The notes: generated from the letters alone by a model not told the origin. Numbered from the stretch's first letter, positions 1 to 6,053 are shown. The stretch: 6,830 bases of DNA from GCA-2688775 sp964524225 (GCA_964524225.1 CAZGEW010000071.1:1-6830); one strand, 5' to 3'. Numbers and translations are program-made.

Positions 1-64
1 TTTAGAAAGCTCTCAGTTGTGGCTTGTTCTTATTTAAATTGTTTTTGTTTTTGAACAACAAAAC

Positions 65-72
65 TTATATAT
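65..72 (+). promoter_or_regulatory. TATA-like box for the ion-channel gene
   Basis: TTATATAT follows an A-rich stretch (aacaaaac) suitable as a TFB-recognition element. Its centre is about 29 bases before the ATG at 98, so transcription would begin at or just before that codon (leaderless). A second candidate, TTTAAATT at 33-40, would place the start of transcription near 63 and would suit the upstream ATG at 71. I prefer the first because the ATG at 71 lies inside the TATA box itself. Confidence 0.45.
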
Positions 73-97
73 GAATACCAAAATATGTAATAATAAG

Positions 98-559
98 ATG
101 GCAGGACTGACAAAAGAGAACTTATTAAGGGCAGAAGAAGAGGAGCATAGGGCTTATCACAGAAGAATGTTATATATATTCCTTATAATACTAATGTTCC
201 TATTTGGAGGAGCAACTTTTTACCATTATATTGAAGGATGGAGTTACTTGGATGCACTTTATTTTTCAGCTTATACAATGACAACTGTAGGCTATGGTGA
301 CATAATACCTAAGACTGATACAGGAAAAATTTTTACAATATTCTATGTATTTGCTGGAGTTGGGACAGCTTTGTATGGATTATCAGTTTTGGCTACTCAC
401 TTTGTTGAAGTAAGGGAAGAGTTTTGGCTTAAAAAAATTGGAAAAATAAGAATAAGGCATCACACACAAACCTTTTGGGAAAAATTGAAAAATTTGTTTA
501 ATTATAAATCAGAACAGTTAGTTAAAGAGTATGAAAAATCTGTTAGGGGGAAGAAATAA
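98..559 (+). CDS. Two-transmembrane potassium channel-like protein
   Basis: A 153-residue membrane protein, predicted to form a tetrameric K+-selective pore. It has a charged N-terminus (residues 6-23), a first membrane helix at about 25-45, a pore helix at about 50-62, the K+ selectivity filter TVGYGD at 63-68, and a second membrane helix at about 78-100. A basic cytoplasmic tail of about 50 residues follows. The length fits a bare pore module: there is no voltage sensor, and the tail is too short for an RCK/TrkA-N nucleotide-binding domain. The frame is open to an ATG at 71, adding nine residues (MNTKICNNK), but that ATG falls within a likely TATA box, so 98 is preferred. The gene converges on leuS with one base between the stop codons. 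The channel-family call is secure from the filter and helix layout. Gating ligand and physiological role cannot be told from sequence. Confidence 0.88.
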   Translation: MAGLTKENLLRAEEEEHRAYHRRMLYIFLIILMFLFGGATFYHYIEGWSYLDALYFSAYTMTTVGYGDIIPKTDTGKIFTIFYVFAGVGTALYGLSVLATHFVEVREEFWLKKIGKIRIRHHTQTFWEKLKNLFNYKSEQLVKEYEKSVRGKK

Positions 560-560
560 A

Positions 561-3260
561 TTATTCAACCAAAATAGCAACCTTTCCAGGTAATGATTGT
601 TTTGCTTTTAATGCAGAGGATCTTTCAGCAATCATAACTTCAACATTGCACTTAAATTCTTCTTCATAATTTTTTGAAGCATCATTTAAAGCATGAAACT
701 CTATATCTTGGTTTAAAATTACTATAGAGATTTTTGTTGTATCATTCAAAAGTTTTTGGACAAGCCTGGTTATTTCATTGCTGTAAATTTTTAAGTCAGT
801 AGCCATTAGTACTTTAATCAATTCATTTGTGTCTCTTGTTTTTTTCATCTCATTAATTAAAGTTTCCATAAAACTGTATTTCCATTCGTTAGCAACAATA
901 AGCAGAATTTTCTTTGGCTTATCTATTTTTGCAAGCTTTAAAATCTCAATGACATCCCTTCTTGTGTTCTCAATAAACATTGTGATTGCCTCTGCCCTTT
1001 TGTCAATTTTATTCTCATCGTAGCTTGGCCATTTTTGCAATGAGACAAATCCATCAGCCTTTATCTTGTACCAGATTTCTTCACTTAAATGAGGTGTAAA
1101 AGGGGTCATCATCAAAGCAAGATTTTTTATTGCTTCTCCAAGAACTTCTTTATTTTTATTTTTATATTTCTGTAAAACGTCAAAATATTCCATTATTTTT
1201 CCAATAGCCAAGCTAAATTCAAAATTTTCAATATGTTCAGTTACATTTTTTATTGTAAGATGTATCTTGCTTAAGACATATTTATCCTTATCATTCAATT
1301 TACTATAATCATAATGTTTTAATGAGATATTAATTAAGTTTTCATTAACAAAACTATAGACTTTGTTAAGGAATCTGAATGAGCCATTAACGCCCCTATC
1401 ACTCCAGTCTAATTCTTTTTCTGGTAATGCTGCAAAAAGAATAAATAATCTTGCTGTGTCCGGGCCATATCTATCACTAATTTCTGCAGGGTCAACAACA
1501 TTACCTAAACTTTTTGACATTTTTGCCCCATCCTTAATAACCATACCTTGTGTTAACAGCCTTGTAAATGGTTCGTCAACCGTAACTAAGTCAAGCTCAC
1601 GCAATGCCTTTGTAAAAAATCTTGCATAAAGCAAATGCAGAATTGCATGCTCAATGCCTCCAATATATTGGTCAACCGGCATCCAGTATTCAGCTTTTTC
1701 TTTATCAAATGGTGCTTTATCATATCTTGGTGAGCAGTATCTCAAAAAGTACCATGAGCTATCAACAAAAGTGTCCATTGTATCTGTTTCACGTTTTGCT
1801 TTTCCACGACATTTTGGACATTTTGTTTCAACAAATTCTTTACATGTTGCTAGAGGGTTGCCTTGTCCACTGAAATTGCATTTTTCTGGTTTTGGCAATC
1901 TTACAGGCAGATCTTCATAAGGCACTGGCACGATACCACATTTATTGCAATAAATTATTGGGATCGGTGTACCCCAATATCTCTGTCTTGATATTAACCA
2001 ATCTCTCATCTTGTAATTAACAGCCCTCTTGCCAATGCCTTCTTTTTCCATCCATTCAGAAATTTCTTCAGTTGCATCAAGGTTGCTCATTCCGTCAAAC
2101 TGACCAGAATGAATAAGCACACCATCTTCAACATAAGCTCTTGTCATATCTTCTGCTTTTAAAGTGTATTCCCGTGGTGTTATAACTACCTTGATTGGTA
2201 TATTGTATTTTTTTGTGAAAAGGAAATCTCTTTCATCGTGAGCTGGCACAACCATAACAGCCCCAGTACCATACTCCATCAAAGCATAATCTGCAACATA
2301 AATTGGGCATTCCTGAGCATTGACTGGATTTATGATGTATTTACCAATGAAAATTCCATGCTTTTCAGTATCAACAGCGGTTCTTTCCATTCTGCTTCTT
2401 TTTTTAATCTCGGTTATAAAGTCCCTGACAGGCTTTTCATGCTCAGTTCCCTCTACCAATTCTAAAACCGTTGGATGCTCAACCGCAAAAACTAAAGCAG
2501 TTACACCAAAAATTGTATCTGGCCTTGTTGTAAAAGTAGAGATTGTTTTGTCAGTGCCTTTTATCTTAAAGTTTATCTCCACCCCATAACTTTTTCCAAT
2601 CCAGTTTTTTTGCATAACTTTAACTCTTTCAGGCCAATATTCAAGTTTTTCAATGTTATTAAGCAGCTCTTCGAGATAATATGTTATCTTGAAAAACCAT
2701 TGCTCAAGAAAAGTCTCTATAACGTCATTTTCACATCGCCAACATTTGCCCTCAATAACTTGCTCATTTGCAAGAACAGTTGCACAGCTGGAGCACCAAT
2801 TGACAGCAGATTTTTTCTTGTAAGCTAACCCTTTCTCATATAATTTCAAGAAAATCCATTGATTCCATTTGTAATAATCTTCCCACAAACTTGCTATTTC
2901 TCTGCTCCAGTCATAGCTAAATCCCATCTCTTTTTGCTGTTGTCTAATTGTATTCATGTTTGCTATAGTCCATTTTTCTGGGTCTATGTTGTGCTTAATT
3001 GCTGCGTTTTCAGCAGGCAAACCAAATGCGTCATAACCCATAGGATAAAGAACATTAAAGCCCTGCATTCTTTTGTAACGGGCATAACAGTCGCCTATCG
3101 AGTAGTTTCTGAGGTGTCCCATATGTAAACGGTTTGACGGATAGGGAAACATCTCTAAGCAGTAAAACTTCTTTTTATCAGACTTTTCAGTAACACTGAA
3201 TATTTTAGCTTTTTCCCAGCGCTCTTGCCACTTATCAGCTATTTTTTTGAAATCCACCAT
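561..3260 (-). CDS. leuS: Leucyl-tRNA synthetase, bacterial-type core, full length
   Basis: An 899-residue class Ia synthetase that charges tRNA-Leu in the cytoplasm. Visible in order: HMGH at 46-49; a zinc module C156/C159/C173/C176; the CP1 editing domain with TTRPDT at 244-249 and the GTGAV...HDERD stretch at 331-345; WLISRQRYWG at 421-430; a second Cys group (438, 441, 461, 473, 481, 484); MDTFVDSSWYFLRYCSP at 495-511; KMSKS at 580-584; then the helical anticodon-binding domain. Placement of CP1 after the first zinc module (QWFFKIT, then TTRPDT) follows the bacterial arrangement. The last 160 or so residues do not resemble the short bacterial C-terminal domain, and the ending KAKQSLPGKVAILVE recalls archaeal-type synthetases. 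All catalytic and editing motifs look intact, with no intein or frameshift. The ATG directly abuts the endonuclease stop codon, and I see no Shine-Dalgarno site. Codons 1-35 recur in diverged form at 6044-6148. Confidence 0.97.
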   Translation of the reverse strand: MVDFKKIADKWQERWEKAKIFSVTEKSDKKKFYCLEMFPYPSNRLHMGHLRNYSIGDCYARYKRMQGFNVLYPMGYDAFGLPAENAAIKHNIDPEKWTIANMNTIRQQQKEMGFSYDWSREIASLWEDYYKWNQWIFLKLYEKGLAYKKKSAVNWCSSCATVLANEQVIEGKCWRCENDVIETFLEQWFFKITYYLEELLNNIEKLEYWPERVKVMQKNWIGKSYGVEINFKIKGTDKTISTFTTRPDTIFGVTALVFAVEHPTVLELVEGTEHEKPVRDFITEIKKRSRMERTAVDTEKHGIFIGKYIINPVNAQECPIYVADYALMEYGTGAVMVVPAHDERDFLFTKKYNIPIKVVITPREYTLKAEDMTRAYVEDGVLIHSGQFDGMSNLDATEEISEWMEKEGIGKRAVNYKMRDWLISRQRYWGTPIPIIYCNKCGIVPVPYEDLPVRLPKPEKCNFSGQGNPLATCKEFVETKCPKCRGKAKRETDTMDTFVDSSWYFLRYCSPRYDKAPFDKEKAEYWMPVDQYIGGIEHAILHLLYARFFTKALRELDLVTVDEPFTRLLTQGMVIKDGAKMSKSLGNVVDPAEISDRYGPDTARLFILFAALPEKELDWSDRGVNGSFRFLNKVYSFVNENLINISLKHYDYSKLNDKDKYVLSKIHLTIKNVTEHIENFEFSLAIGKIMEYFDVLQKYKNKNKEVLGEAIKNLALMMTPFTPHLSEEIWYKIKADGFVSLQKWPSYDENKIDKRAEAITMFIENTRRDVIEILKLAKIDKPKKILLIVANEWKYSFMETLINEMKKTRDTNELIKVLMATDLKIYSNEITRLVQKLLNDTTKISIVILNQDIEFHALNDASKNYEEEFKCNVEVMIAERSSALKAKQSLPGKVAILVE
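3156..3260 (-). repeat. Left copy of diverged direct repeat: leuS codons 1-35
   Basis: These 105 bases, the start of the intact leuS, match 6044-6148 in the same orientation without gaps. By my hand count 70/105 bases and 22/35 encoded residues are identical (for example DF, IA, KWQ, WE, IF and KKKFYCL are shared). The two copies are too diverged for a recent local duplication, so one probably came from another lineage. Together they flank the AT-rich block. Confidence 0.85.
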
Positions 3261-4241
3261 TTAACAACTTTTTAACATTTGTATTAATTTTTTATCTTTG
3301 ATATTATTTGGTATTCTTATAGAATTGGCAAGCCTTTTTAAATTTTCTTTTCGAGAAACTCTTATTTGCATTCTATATCTCTCTTTGCCTTTACTTGTAG
3401 TATAATTACCTATCTTCTTTAAGTCATATTTTATACCTAACTTCTGCAAGATTTTTAACTCATTTTCTATTAAATTACATCTATCGAATTTTGTATCGCA
3501 AGCTCTTCTCCATATTATCTCCCTTCTGTAAGAATCCAAATAAAACTTAACATGACCTTCATCACCTATTGTTTGTTCTAACCACCCATACATTAATTCT
3601 TTATTTTTTAGTATAAATGAAGGAATATTTGGATTGTTTTCTGCTTTCACACCTTTAAAGTCTGTTAAAATATTGATAACATCTCTCATTATAGATGGAA
3701 ATGCTAAACACTTATCTTTTTCTTTAATATACTCTCTTATTGTTTCTTCACTTCCACCAAATATCTTTAAAGCATCATTTTTTACCGACAATCTAGACTC
3801 ACTTTTACTGTTTGAATAGTACATTCCATTGCTTATCCAACCTTCGTTACATATAGCTGCCAAAAATCTTGCTCCTTCTCTAGAATTGAAATTAAAAGGC
3901 AACTTTGGATTTACTATCCCTTGACTTCTAAAATCTCCAATCCATGTTACATGTTTTTCAGTGTTTTCTAAATCAAATCCTTCTTTCTTAACTACTTCAA
4001 CAATTTTTAATAAATAATCAATTCTTATAGTTGGGTTTGTTTTATTAATAATATTTGAAATTGTTTCTCTTTGAATTCCAGTAACTTTATTAGCATTATA
4101 TTTTGTTCTTAAAACTTTCATGAATTCTTCTATTAATCTATCTTTAAATTTATGATCTAAAATAACATAAATTTTATTAGGCAAATTCCAGAAATGCACG
4201 ATTCCCTCATTTCTTATATTTTCTTTATTGTTTAAATCCAT
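3261..4241 (-). CDS. LAGLIDADG-type homing endonuclease with N-terminal helix-turn-helix
   Basis: A 326-residue predicted site-specific DNA endonuclease. Residues about 54-88 (IQRETISNII onward) look like a helix-turn-helix. Two degenerate LAGLIDADG helices follow at 125-137 (RFLAAICNEGWIS, acidic E133) and 216-231 (LMYGWLEQTIGDEGHV, acidic D227/E228). After the second comes the beta-rich half typical of the family (LGIKYDLKKIGNY, KERYRMQIRVS). Both helices keep an acidic residue near the catalytic position, so one chain could form a pseudo-dimeric nuclease. The ATG at 4241 is chosen because GGAGG at 4251-4255 lies nine bases upstream; a TTG at 4250 in the same frame touches that site and is too close. 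The stop codon abuts the leuS ATG with no gap. It is a free-standing gene, not inside an intein or intron. A purely regulatory, catalytically dead role is possible because the motifs are degenerate. The target site is unknown; leuS is my inference from position. Confidence 0.8.
   Translation of the reverse strand: MDLNNKENIRNEGIVHFWNLPNKIYVILDHKFKDRLIEEFMKVLRTKYNANKVTGIQRETISNIINKTNPTIRIDYLLKIVEVVKKEGFDLENTEKHVTWIGDFRSQGIVNPKLPFNFNSREGARFLAAICNEGWISNGMYYSNSKSESRLSVKNDALKIFGGSEETIREYIKEKDKCLAFPSIMRDVINILTDFKGVKAENNPNIPSFILKNKELMYGWLEQTIGDEGHVKFYLDSYRREIIWRRACDTKFDRCNLIENELKILQKLGIKYDLKKIGNYTTSKGKERYRMQIRVSRKENLKRLANSIRIPNNIKDKKLIQMLKSC
3262..3275. repeat. Left imperfect terminal inverted repeat of the cassette
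   Basis: TAACAACTTTTTAA here matches the reverse complement of 6028-6041 (TAAGAACTCTTTAA) at 12 of 14 positions. With one gap the similarity continues through a TTTG a few bases inward. It includes the endonuclease stop codon. AT-rich sequence matches easily by chance; what makes this notable is that both arms sit exactly at the independently defined cassette ends. Confidence 0.4.
3282..3287 (-). promoter_or_regulatory. Weak TATA-like box for leuS inside the endonuclease gene
   Basis: On the minus strand AAAAAA followed by TTAATA is centred about 25 bases before the leuS ATG at 3260, the spacing expected for a leaderless archaeal promoter. It is a poor match to TTTAWATA. The alternative is translation of leuS from the endonuclease transcript by reinitiation at the stop/start junction. 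Confidence 0.3.
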
Positions 4242-4250
4242 TTTTATCAA

Positions 4251-4255
4251 CCTCC
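4251..4255 (-). promoter_or_regulatory. Shine-Dalgarno site deciding the endonuclease start
   Basis: GGAGG on the minus strand, nine bases before the ATG at 4241. It supports ATG 4241 over the in-frame TTG at 4250, which directly touches it. Four of its five bases form one arm of the inverted repeat 4252-4285. Confidence 0.7.
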
Positions 4256-4285
4256 AAAGTTTTTTATTTTTTAAAGACTTTGGAG
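4252..4285. promoter_or_regulatory. Hairpin that could mask the endonuclease ribosome-binding site
   Basis: CTCCAAAGT (4252-4260) and ACTTTGGAG (4277-4285) are perfect 9-base complements. Read as plus-strand RNA the stem extends by a U-G pair (4261/4276) and three A-U pairs (4262-4264 with 4273-4275), leaving an eight-base loop. In the minus-strand endonuclease mRNA the 9-bp stem pairs the GGAGG with an upstream CTCC, so the ribosome-binding site would be hidden when folded. A control role is inference; the inverted repeat is directly visible. Confidence 0.6.
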
Positions 4286-4291
4286 TATAAG

Positions 4292-4380
4292 GAAAAAGAG
4301 AATGTTAAGCGAAACTGCGTAATTGATTTTCTGGCAAAGCCGAAAATCATTATTTGGCAGTTTTGCGTGTTCTCTTTTTC
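4292..4380 (+). ncRNA. 89-base long hairpin, possible structured RNA
   Basis: The whole stretch folds into one interrupted stem. The arms 4292-4302 and 4370-4380 (GAAAAAGAGAA / TTCTCTTTTTC) are perfect over 11 bases and extend by three G-U pairs. Then 4309-4318 pairs with 4357-4366, 4319-4323 with 4349-4353, 4325-4331 with 4342-4348, and 4333-4335 with 4339-4341 around an AAA loop. This gives about 39 pairs, broken only by small bulges (4306-4308, 4324, 4332, 4354-4356). Five pairs are G-U on the plus strand and would be A-C mismatches on the minus strand, so a plus-strand RNA fits better. I see no match to a known RNA family. It could instead be a leader structure of the endonuclease mRNA, or a DNA palindrome used in recombination or replication. 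Confidence 0.5.
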
Positions 4381-4402
4381 AGAATTCCAGATGAAGAATG
4401 AG

Positions 4403-4410
4403 TTTAAATA
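4403..4410. promoter_or_regulatory. TATA-like box TTTAAATA next to the long hairpin
   Basis: TTTAAATA matches the archaeal TATA consensus and can be read either way. On the plus strand it has a purine-rich upstream element (GAATGAG) and would start transcription near 4433. On the minus strand it would start near 4380, exactly at the base of the long hairpin, giving the endonuclease gene a structured leader of about 140 bases. I cannot decide between these. Confidence 0.35.
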
Positions 4411-4508
4411 TTATAGGTGGAGATGTCCAGTGCTTATTTACTATATAGAAACAAAATCATAATTTGACAGTTGAAACAATTTTAAGATGATTTAAAATGA
4501 TGAATGAA

Positions 4509-4524
4509 GATAAAAAACAAACAA
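4509..4524 (-). terminator. T-rich run after the membrane-protein gene
   Basis: On the minus strand TTGTTTGTTTTTTATC occurs about 35 bases past the stop codon of the membrane-protein gene. T-rich runs without a stem are the usual archaeal terminator. It would separate this transcript from the endonuclease gene downstream on the same strand. Confidence 0.3.
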
Positions 4525-4557
4525 GGAAAATTACTATTGTTGTAGATAATTAATCCA

Positions 4558-4920
4558 TTATGTTTTAATTATATTATGTTCATTAAGAAATATTTTTGTC
4601 AAGAATATACCACCAAAAAATTGTACGAATCCAAATAGAGTTCCATAGCCAATAAAAATAAATTCTAAGTACCAAATTATAATAAATATATTAAAGATGA
4701 TATTTATAGTTCCTAATTTAAAAGCTTCTAACCATGTTACATTAAGGGCAAATTTAAAAACTAGAGCAAAAATAAAAAGACCGAGAAATATAAAACCTGT
4801 TGGTCCAGTAAAAGAAAATATAATACTAATTACAAGAAACGATATTATCAATCTAATCCATAAATCTATTTTCATACCTTTCTTAGACGTCCTACCTTTT
4901 AGTTTTGATGAAGCAACCAT
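4558..4920 (-). CDS. Small multi-span membrane protein, unknown function
   Basis: A 120-residue protein that I do not recognise as a named family. A short basic N-terminus (SSKLKGRTSKKG, about 4-15) precedes four probable membrane helices at roughly 22-38, 42-58, 71-90 and 92-110, with short loops and a short polar tail. By the positive-inside rule the N-terminus is probably cytoplasmic. I see no catalytic motif. The ATG at 4920 is supported by a TATA box (TTTATAAT on this strand, centred near 4946) at leaderless spacing; a downstream Met at residue 16 is the alternative. It diverges from the SIR2 gene, sharing one TATA region, and its very low G+C matches the rest of the cassette. A role as membrane partner, regulator or immunity protein for the SIR2 enzyme is speculation from context. 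Confidence 0.72.
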   Translation of the reverse strand: MVASSKLKGRTSKKGMKIDLWIRLIISFLVISIIFSFTGPTGFIFLGLFIFALVFKFALNVTWLEAFKLGTINIIFNIFIIIWYLEFIFIGYGTLFGFVQFFGGIFLTKIFLNEHNIIKT

Positions 4921-4941
4921 TTAAATAATACTTAACAAACT

Positions 4942-4952
4942 ATTATAAATAT
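4942..4952. promoter_or_regulatory. Shared, near-symmetrical TATA element for two divergent leaderless genes
   Basis: ATTATAAATAT reads TTATAAATAT on the plus strand (centre about 4948, 28-29 bases before the SIR2 ATG at 4977). On the minus strand it reads TTTATAAT (centre about 4946, 26 bases before the ATG at 4920). The two start codons are nearly equidistant from this single element, and no second TATA box fits either gene. Each transcript would begin at or next to its start codon. Confidence 0.6.
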
Positions 4953-4976
4953 TTGTCTATTTACTATTTTTAACTT

Positions 4977-6053
4977 ATGGAAAGCACAGATTTATTAAAA
5001 GAAAGAAGTATAAATAAAGTTGTTATTTTAGGAGCAGGAGCATCTGCCGATGCTGGCGCACCTACTTTAAATCAATTTTGGAATAAAGTTCAAGAATTAA
5101 TCGAACATAATAAATTTACAACTGAAGAAATTAAACAAATCAAAAATATTTTTGAAAAAAGAAAAGTATTATTGCCAGATTCAAATATAGAAGAATTCTT
5201 CAGTTATGTTGATTTTCAGATACAATTTGAAGTATTAATTTCTAGCTCAAAAATTGATAGGATGATACACAATAGGATAATCAACAAAAATGATCCATGT
5301 CGGATTCCTGTACCAGAAATTAGACACGTAAGAAAAGAAAAAAAAGATTTTATTGAACTAAAAAAGAAAATTACTTGGGTTATTACTAAAACTTTAGATG
5401 AATCACTAAATATCCCACATGAGGAGATAGAAAAATGTTATGTGAAATTAATTGATAAATTTGATGTAACCATCTCCTTTAATTGGGATATATTATATGA
5501 GCGTTCGTATAGAAAATCAAAAGGGATTAGCATTCCAATAAAGAATCTTGGATTTGGTAATGAAATTTATAAGCCTGCTTTATTAAAATTACACGGTTCA
5601 ATCGATTGGGGTGATTGTAACCAATGCTGTAAACAAGGTTTTCCACATATGTCAGATATAAAAGAACATATTGTTTATGAAGGTAAAATTTGCCCTAATT
5701 GTTCGAAGAATAAATTAAATCCAACATTAATAATGCCGTCATTAAGAAAATTTGAAGAAATTTCAACAATCAAAACTCCTCCATATAAAAATATTTGGAG
5801 TTGTGCCATGCATGCTCTTTCAGATGCACAAGAAATATATTTTTTTGGATATTCTTTGTCCGATAATGATACTTATTCAAAGATTTTTCTTAGAAGTGGT
5901 ATATTAAAAAATATAAATCCAGAGTTAAAACTTTATGTTATCGACAAATGTTGCTGTGAAGATTTTAAAAATAGATATAGAAAAGCATTTGAAAGCAAGG
6001 CAAAACCTATATTTATAGAGCAAACATTTAAAGAGTTCTTATCAAGGCAGTAG
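4977..6053 (+). CDS. SIR2-like NAD-binding protein, predicted defence NADase
   Basis: A 358-residue SIR2-superfamily protein. The N-terminus has the Rossmann NAD-binding motif GAGAS at 19-23, followed by ADAGAPT. FNWD at 168-171 and KLHGSIDW at 204-211 carry the conserved Asn (N169) and His (H206) expected of an active enzyme. A zinc-ribbon-like set C214/C217 (with C218) and C239/C242 comes next, and FFGYSLSDND at 289-298 completes the fold. Proteins of this class hydrolyse NAD+ and act as abortive-infection effectors in Thoeris, DSR and SIR2-Argonaute systems; sirtuin deacylation is less likely for this divergent form. I see no fused sensor domain, and no TIR, HerA or Argonaute partner nearby. 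Residues about 70-130 form a charged insert of unknown role. The final codons (part of S356, then R357, Q358 and the stop) are antisense leuS relic, so the natural C-terminus may have been slightly different. Confidence 0.85.
   Translation: MESTDLLKERSINKVVILGAGASADAGAPTLNQFWNKVQELIEHNKFTTEEIKQIKNIFEKRKVLLPDSNIEEFFSYVDFQIQFEVLISSSKIDRMIHNRIINKNDPCRIPVPEIRHVRKEKKDFIELKKKITWVITKTLDESLNIPHEEIEKCYVKLIDKFDVTISFNWDILYERSYRKSKGISIPIKNLGFGNEIYKPALLKLHGSIDWGDCNQCCKQGFPHMSDIKEHIVYEGKICPNCSKNKLNPTLIMPSLRKFEEISTIKTPPYKNIWSCAMHALSDAQEIYFFGYSLSDNDTYSKIFLRSGILKNINPELKLYVIDKCCCEDFKNRYRKAFESKAKPIFIEQTFKEFLSRQ
6028..6041. repeat. Right imperfect terminal inverted repeat of the cassette
   Basis: TTAAAGAGTTCTTA is the partner of 3262-3275 (12/14 in inverted orientation). 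It encodes part of the SIR2 C-terminus and ends within two bases of where leuS-relic homology begins. Confidence 0.4.

Larger units (their letters stand above)
4381..4557. other. Non-coding stretch between the hairpins and the membrane-protein gene
   Basis: With the two hairpins this makes a 316-base gap between coding regions (4242-4557). It holds a TATA-like box at 4403-4410 and a T-rich run on the minus strand at 4509-4524. It also holds an 18-codon plus-strand reading frame at 4497-4553 (MMNEDKKQTRKITIVVDN), too short to call a gene and possibly a remnant. I see no tRNA, CRISPR or tandem repeat here. Confidence 0.5.
3261..6042. mobile_element. Putative AT-rich mobile cassette inserted at leuS (endonuclease, hairpins, membrane protein, SIR2)
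   Basis: This block of about 2.78 kb begins at the intact leuS start codon and ends inside codon 36 of the broken leuS copy. Hand-counted 60-base samples inside it have 17-25% G+C (5101-5160, 4681-4740, 3301-3360), against 37-50% in the flanks (3181-3240, 2761-2820, 6061-6120, 6361-6420). Its two outermost genes run outward and their 3' ends fall in an imperfect inverted repeat. It encodes a LAGLIDADG-type endonuclease, which could drive its spread, plus a SIR2 NADase and a membrane protein as cargo. No transposase or integrase is present. The boundaries come from homology breakpoints. Mobility is inference and has not been shown. Confidence 0.6.

Noticed and set aside
829..3128. Several plus-strand open frames of 64-89 codons across this span
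   Set aside because: They lie antisense to the well-supported leuS gene, show no recognisable domains and follow its codon pattern, so they are shadows.
561..3260. Intein or intron in leuS
   Set aside because: The synthetase domains are collinear and uninterrupted, and the reading frame is continuous with normal spacing between motifs.
4280..4462. 60-codon plus-strand frame over the long hairpin
   Set aside because: It needs a TTG start inside one inverted repeat and crosses the whole palindrome; its composition follows the hairpin arms. I see no promoter or ribosome-binding site.
4497..4553. 18-codon frame MMNEDKKQTRKITIVVDN as a gene remnant
   Set aside because: The KITIVVDN string resembles the first strand of several enzyme families, but it is too short to assign, and no homologous continuation is visible in other frames.
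4242..4557. tRNA gene or CRISPR array in the intergenic region
   Set aside because: No cloverleaf or regularly spaced repeats can be found; the inverted repeats form simple hairpins.
4697..4924. 75-codon plus-strand frame antisense to the membrane-protein gene
   Set aside because: The minus-strand frame has clear membrane helices and a correctly spaced TATA box; this one has neither.
4977..6053. Classical protein-deacylase sirtuin
   Set aside because: The GAGAS, FNWD, KLHGS and GYSLSDND arrangement fits the divergent SIR2-like defence class better than canonical sirtuins, though I cannot exclude other NAD-dependent activity.
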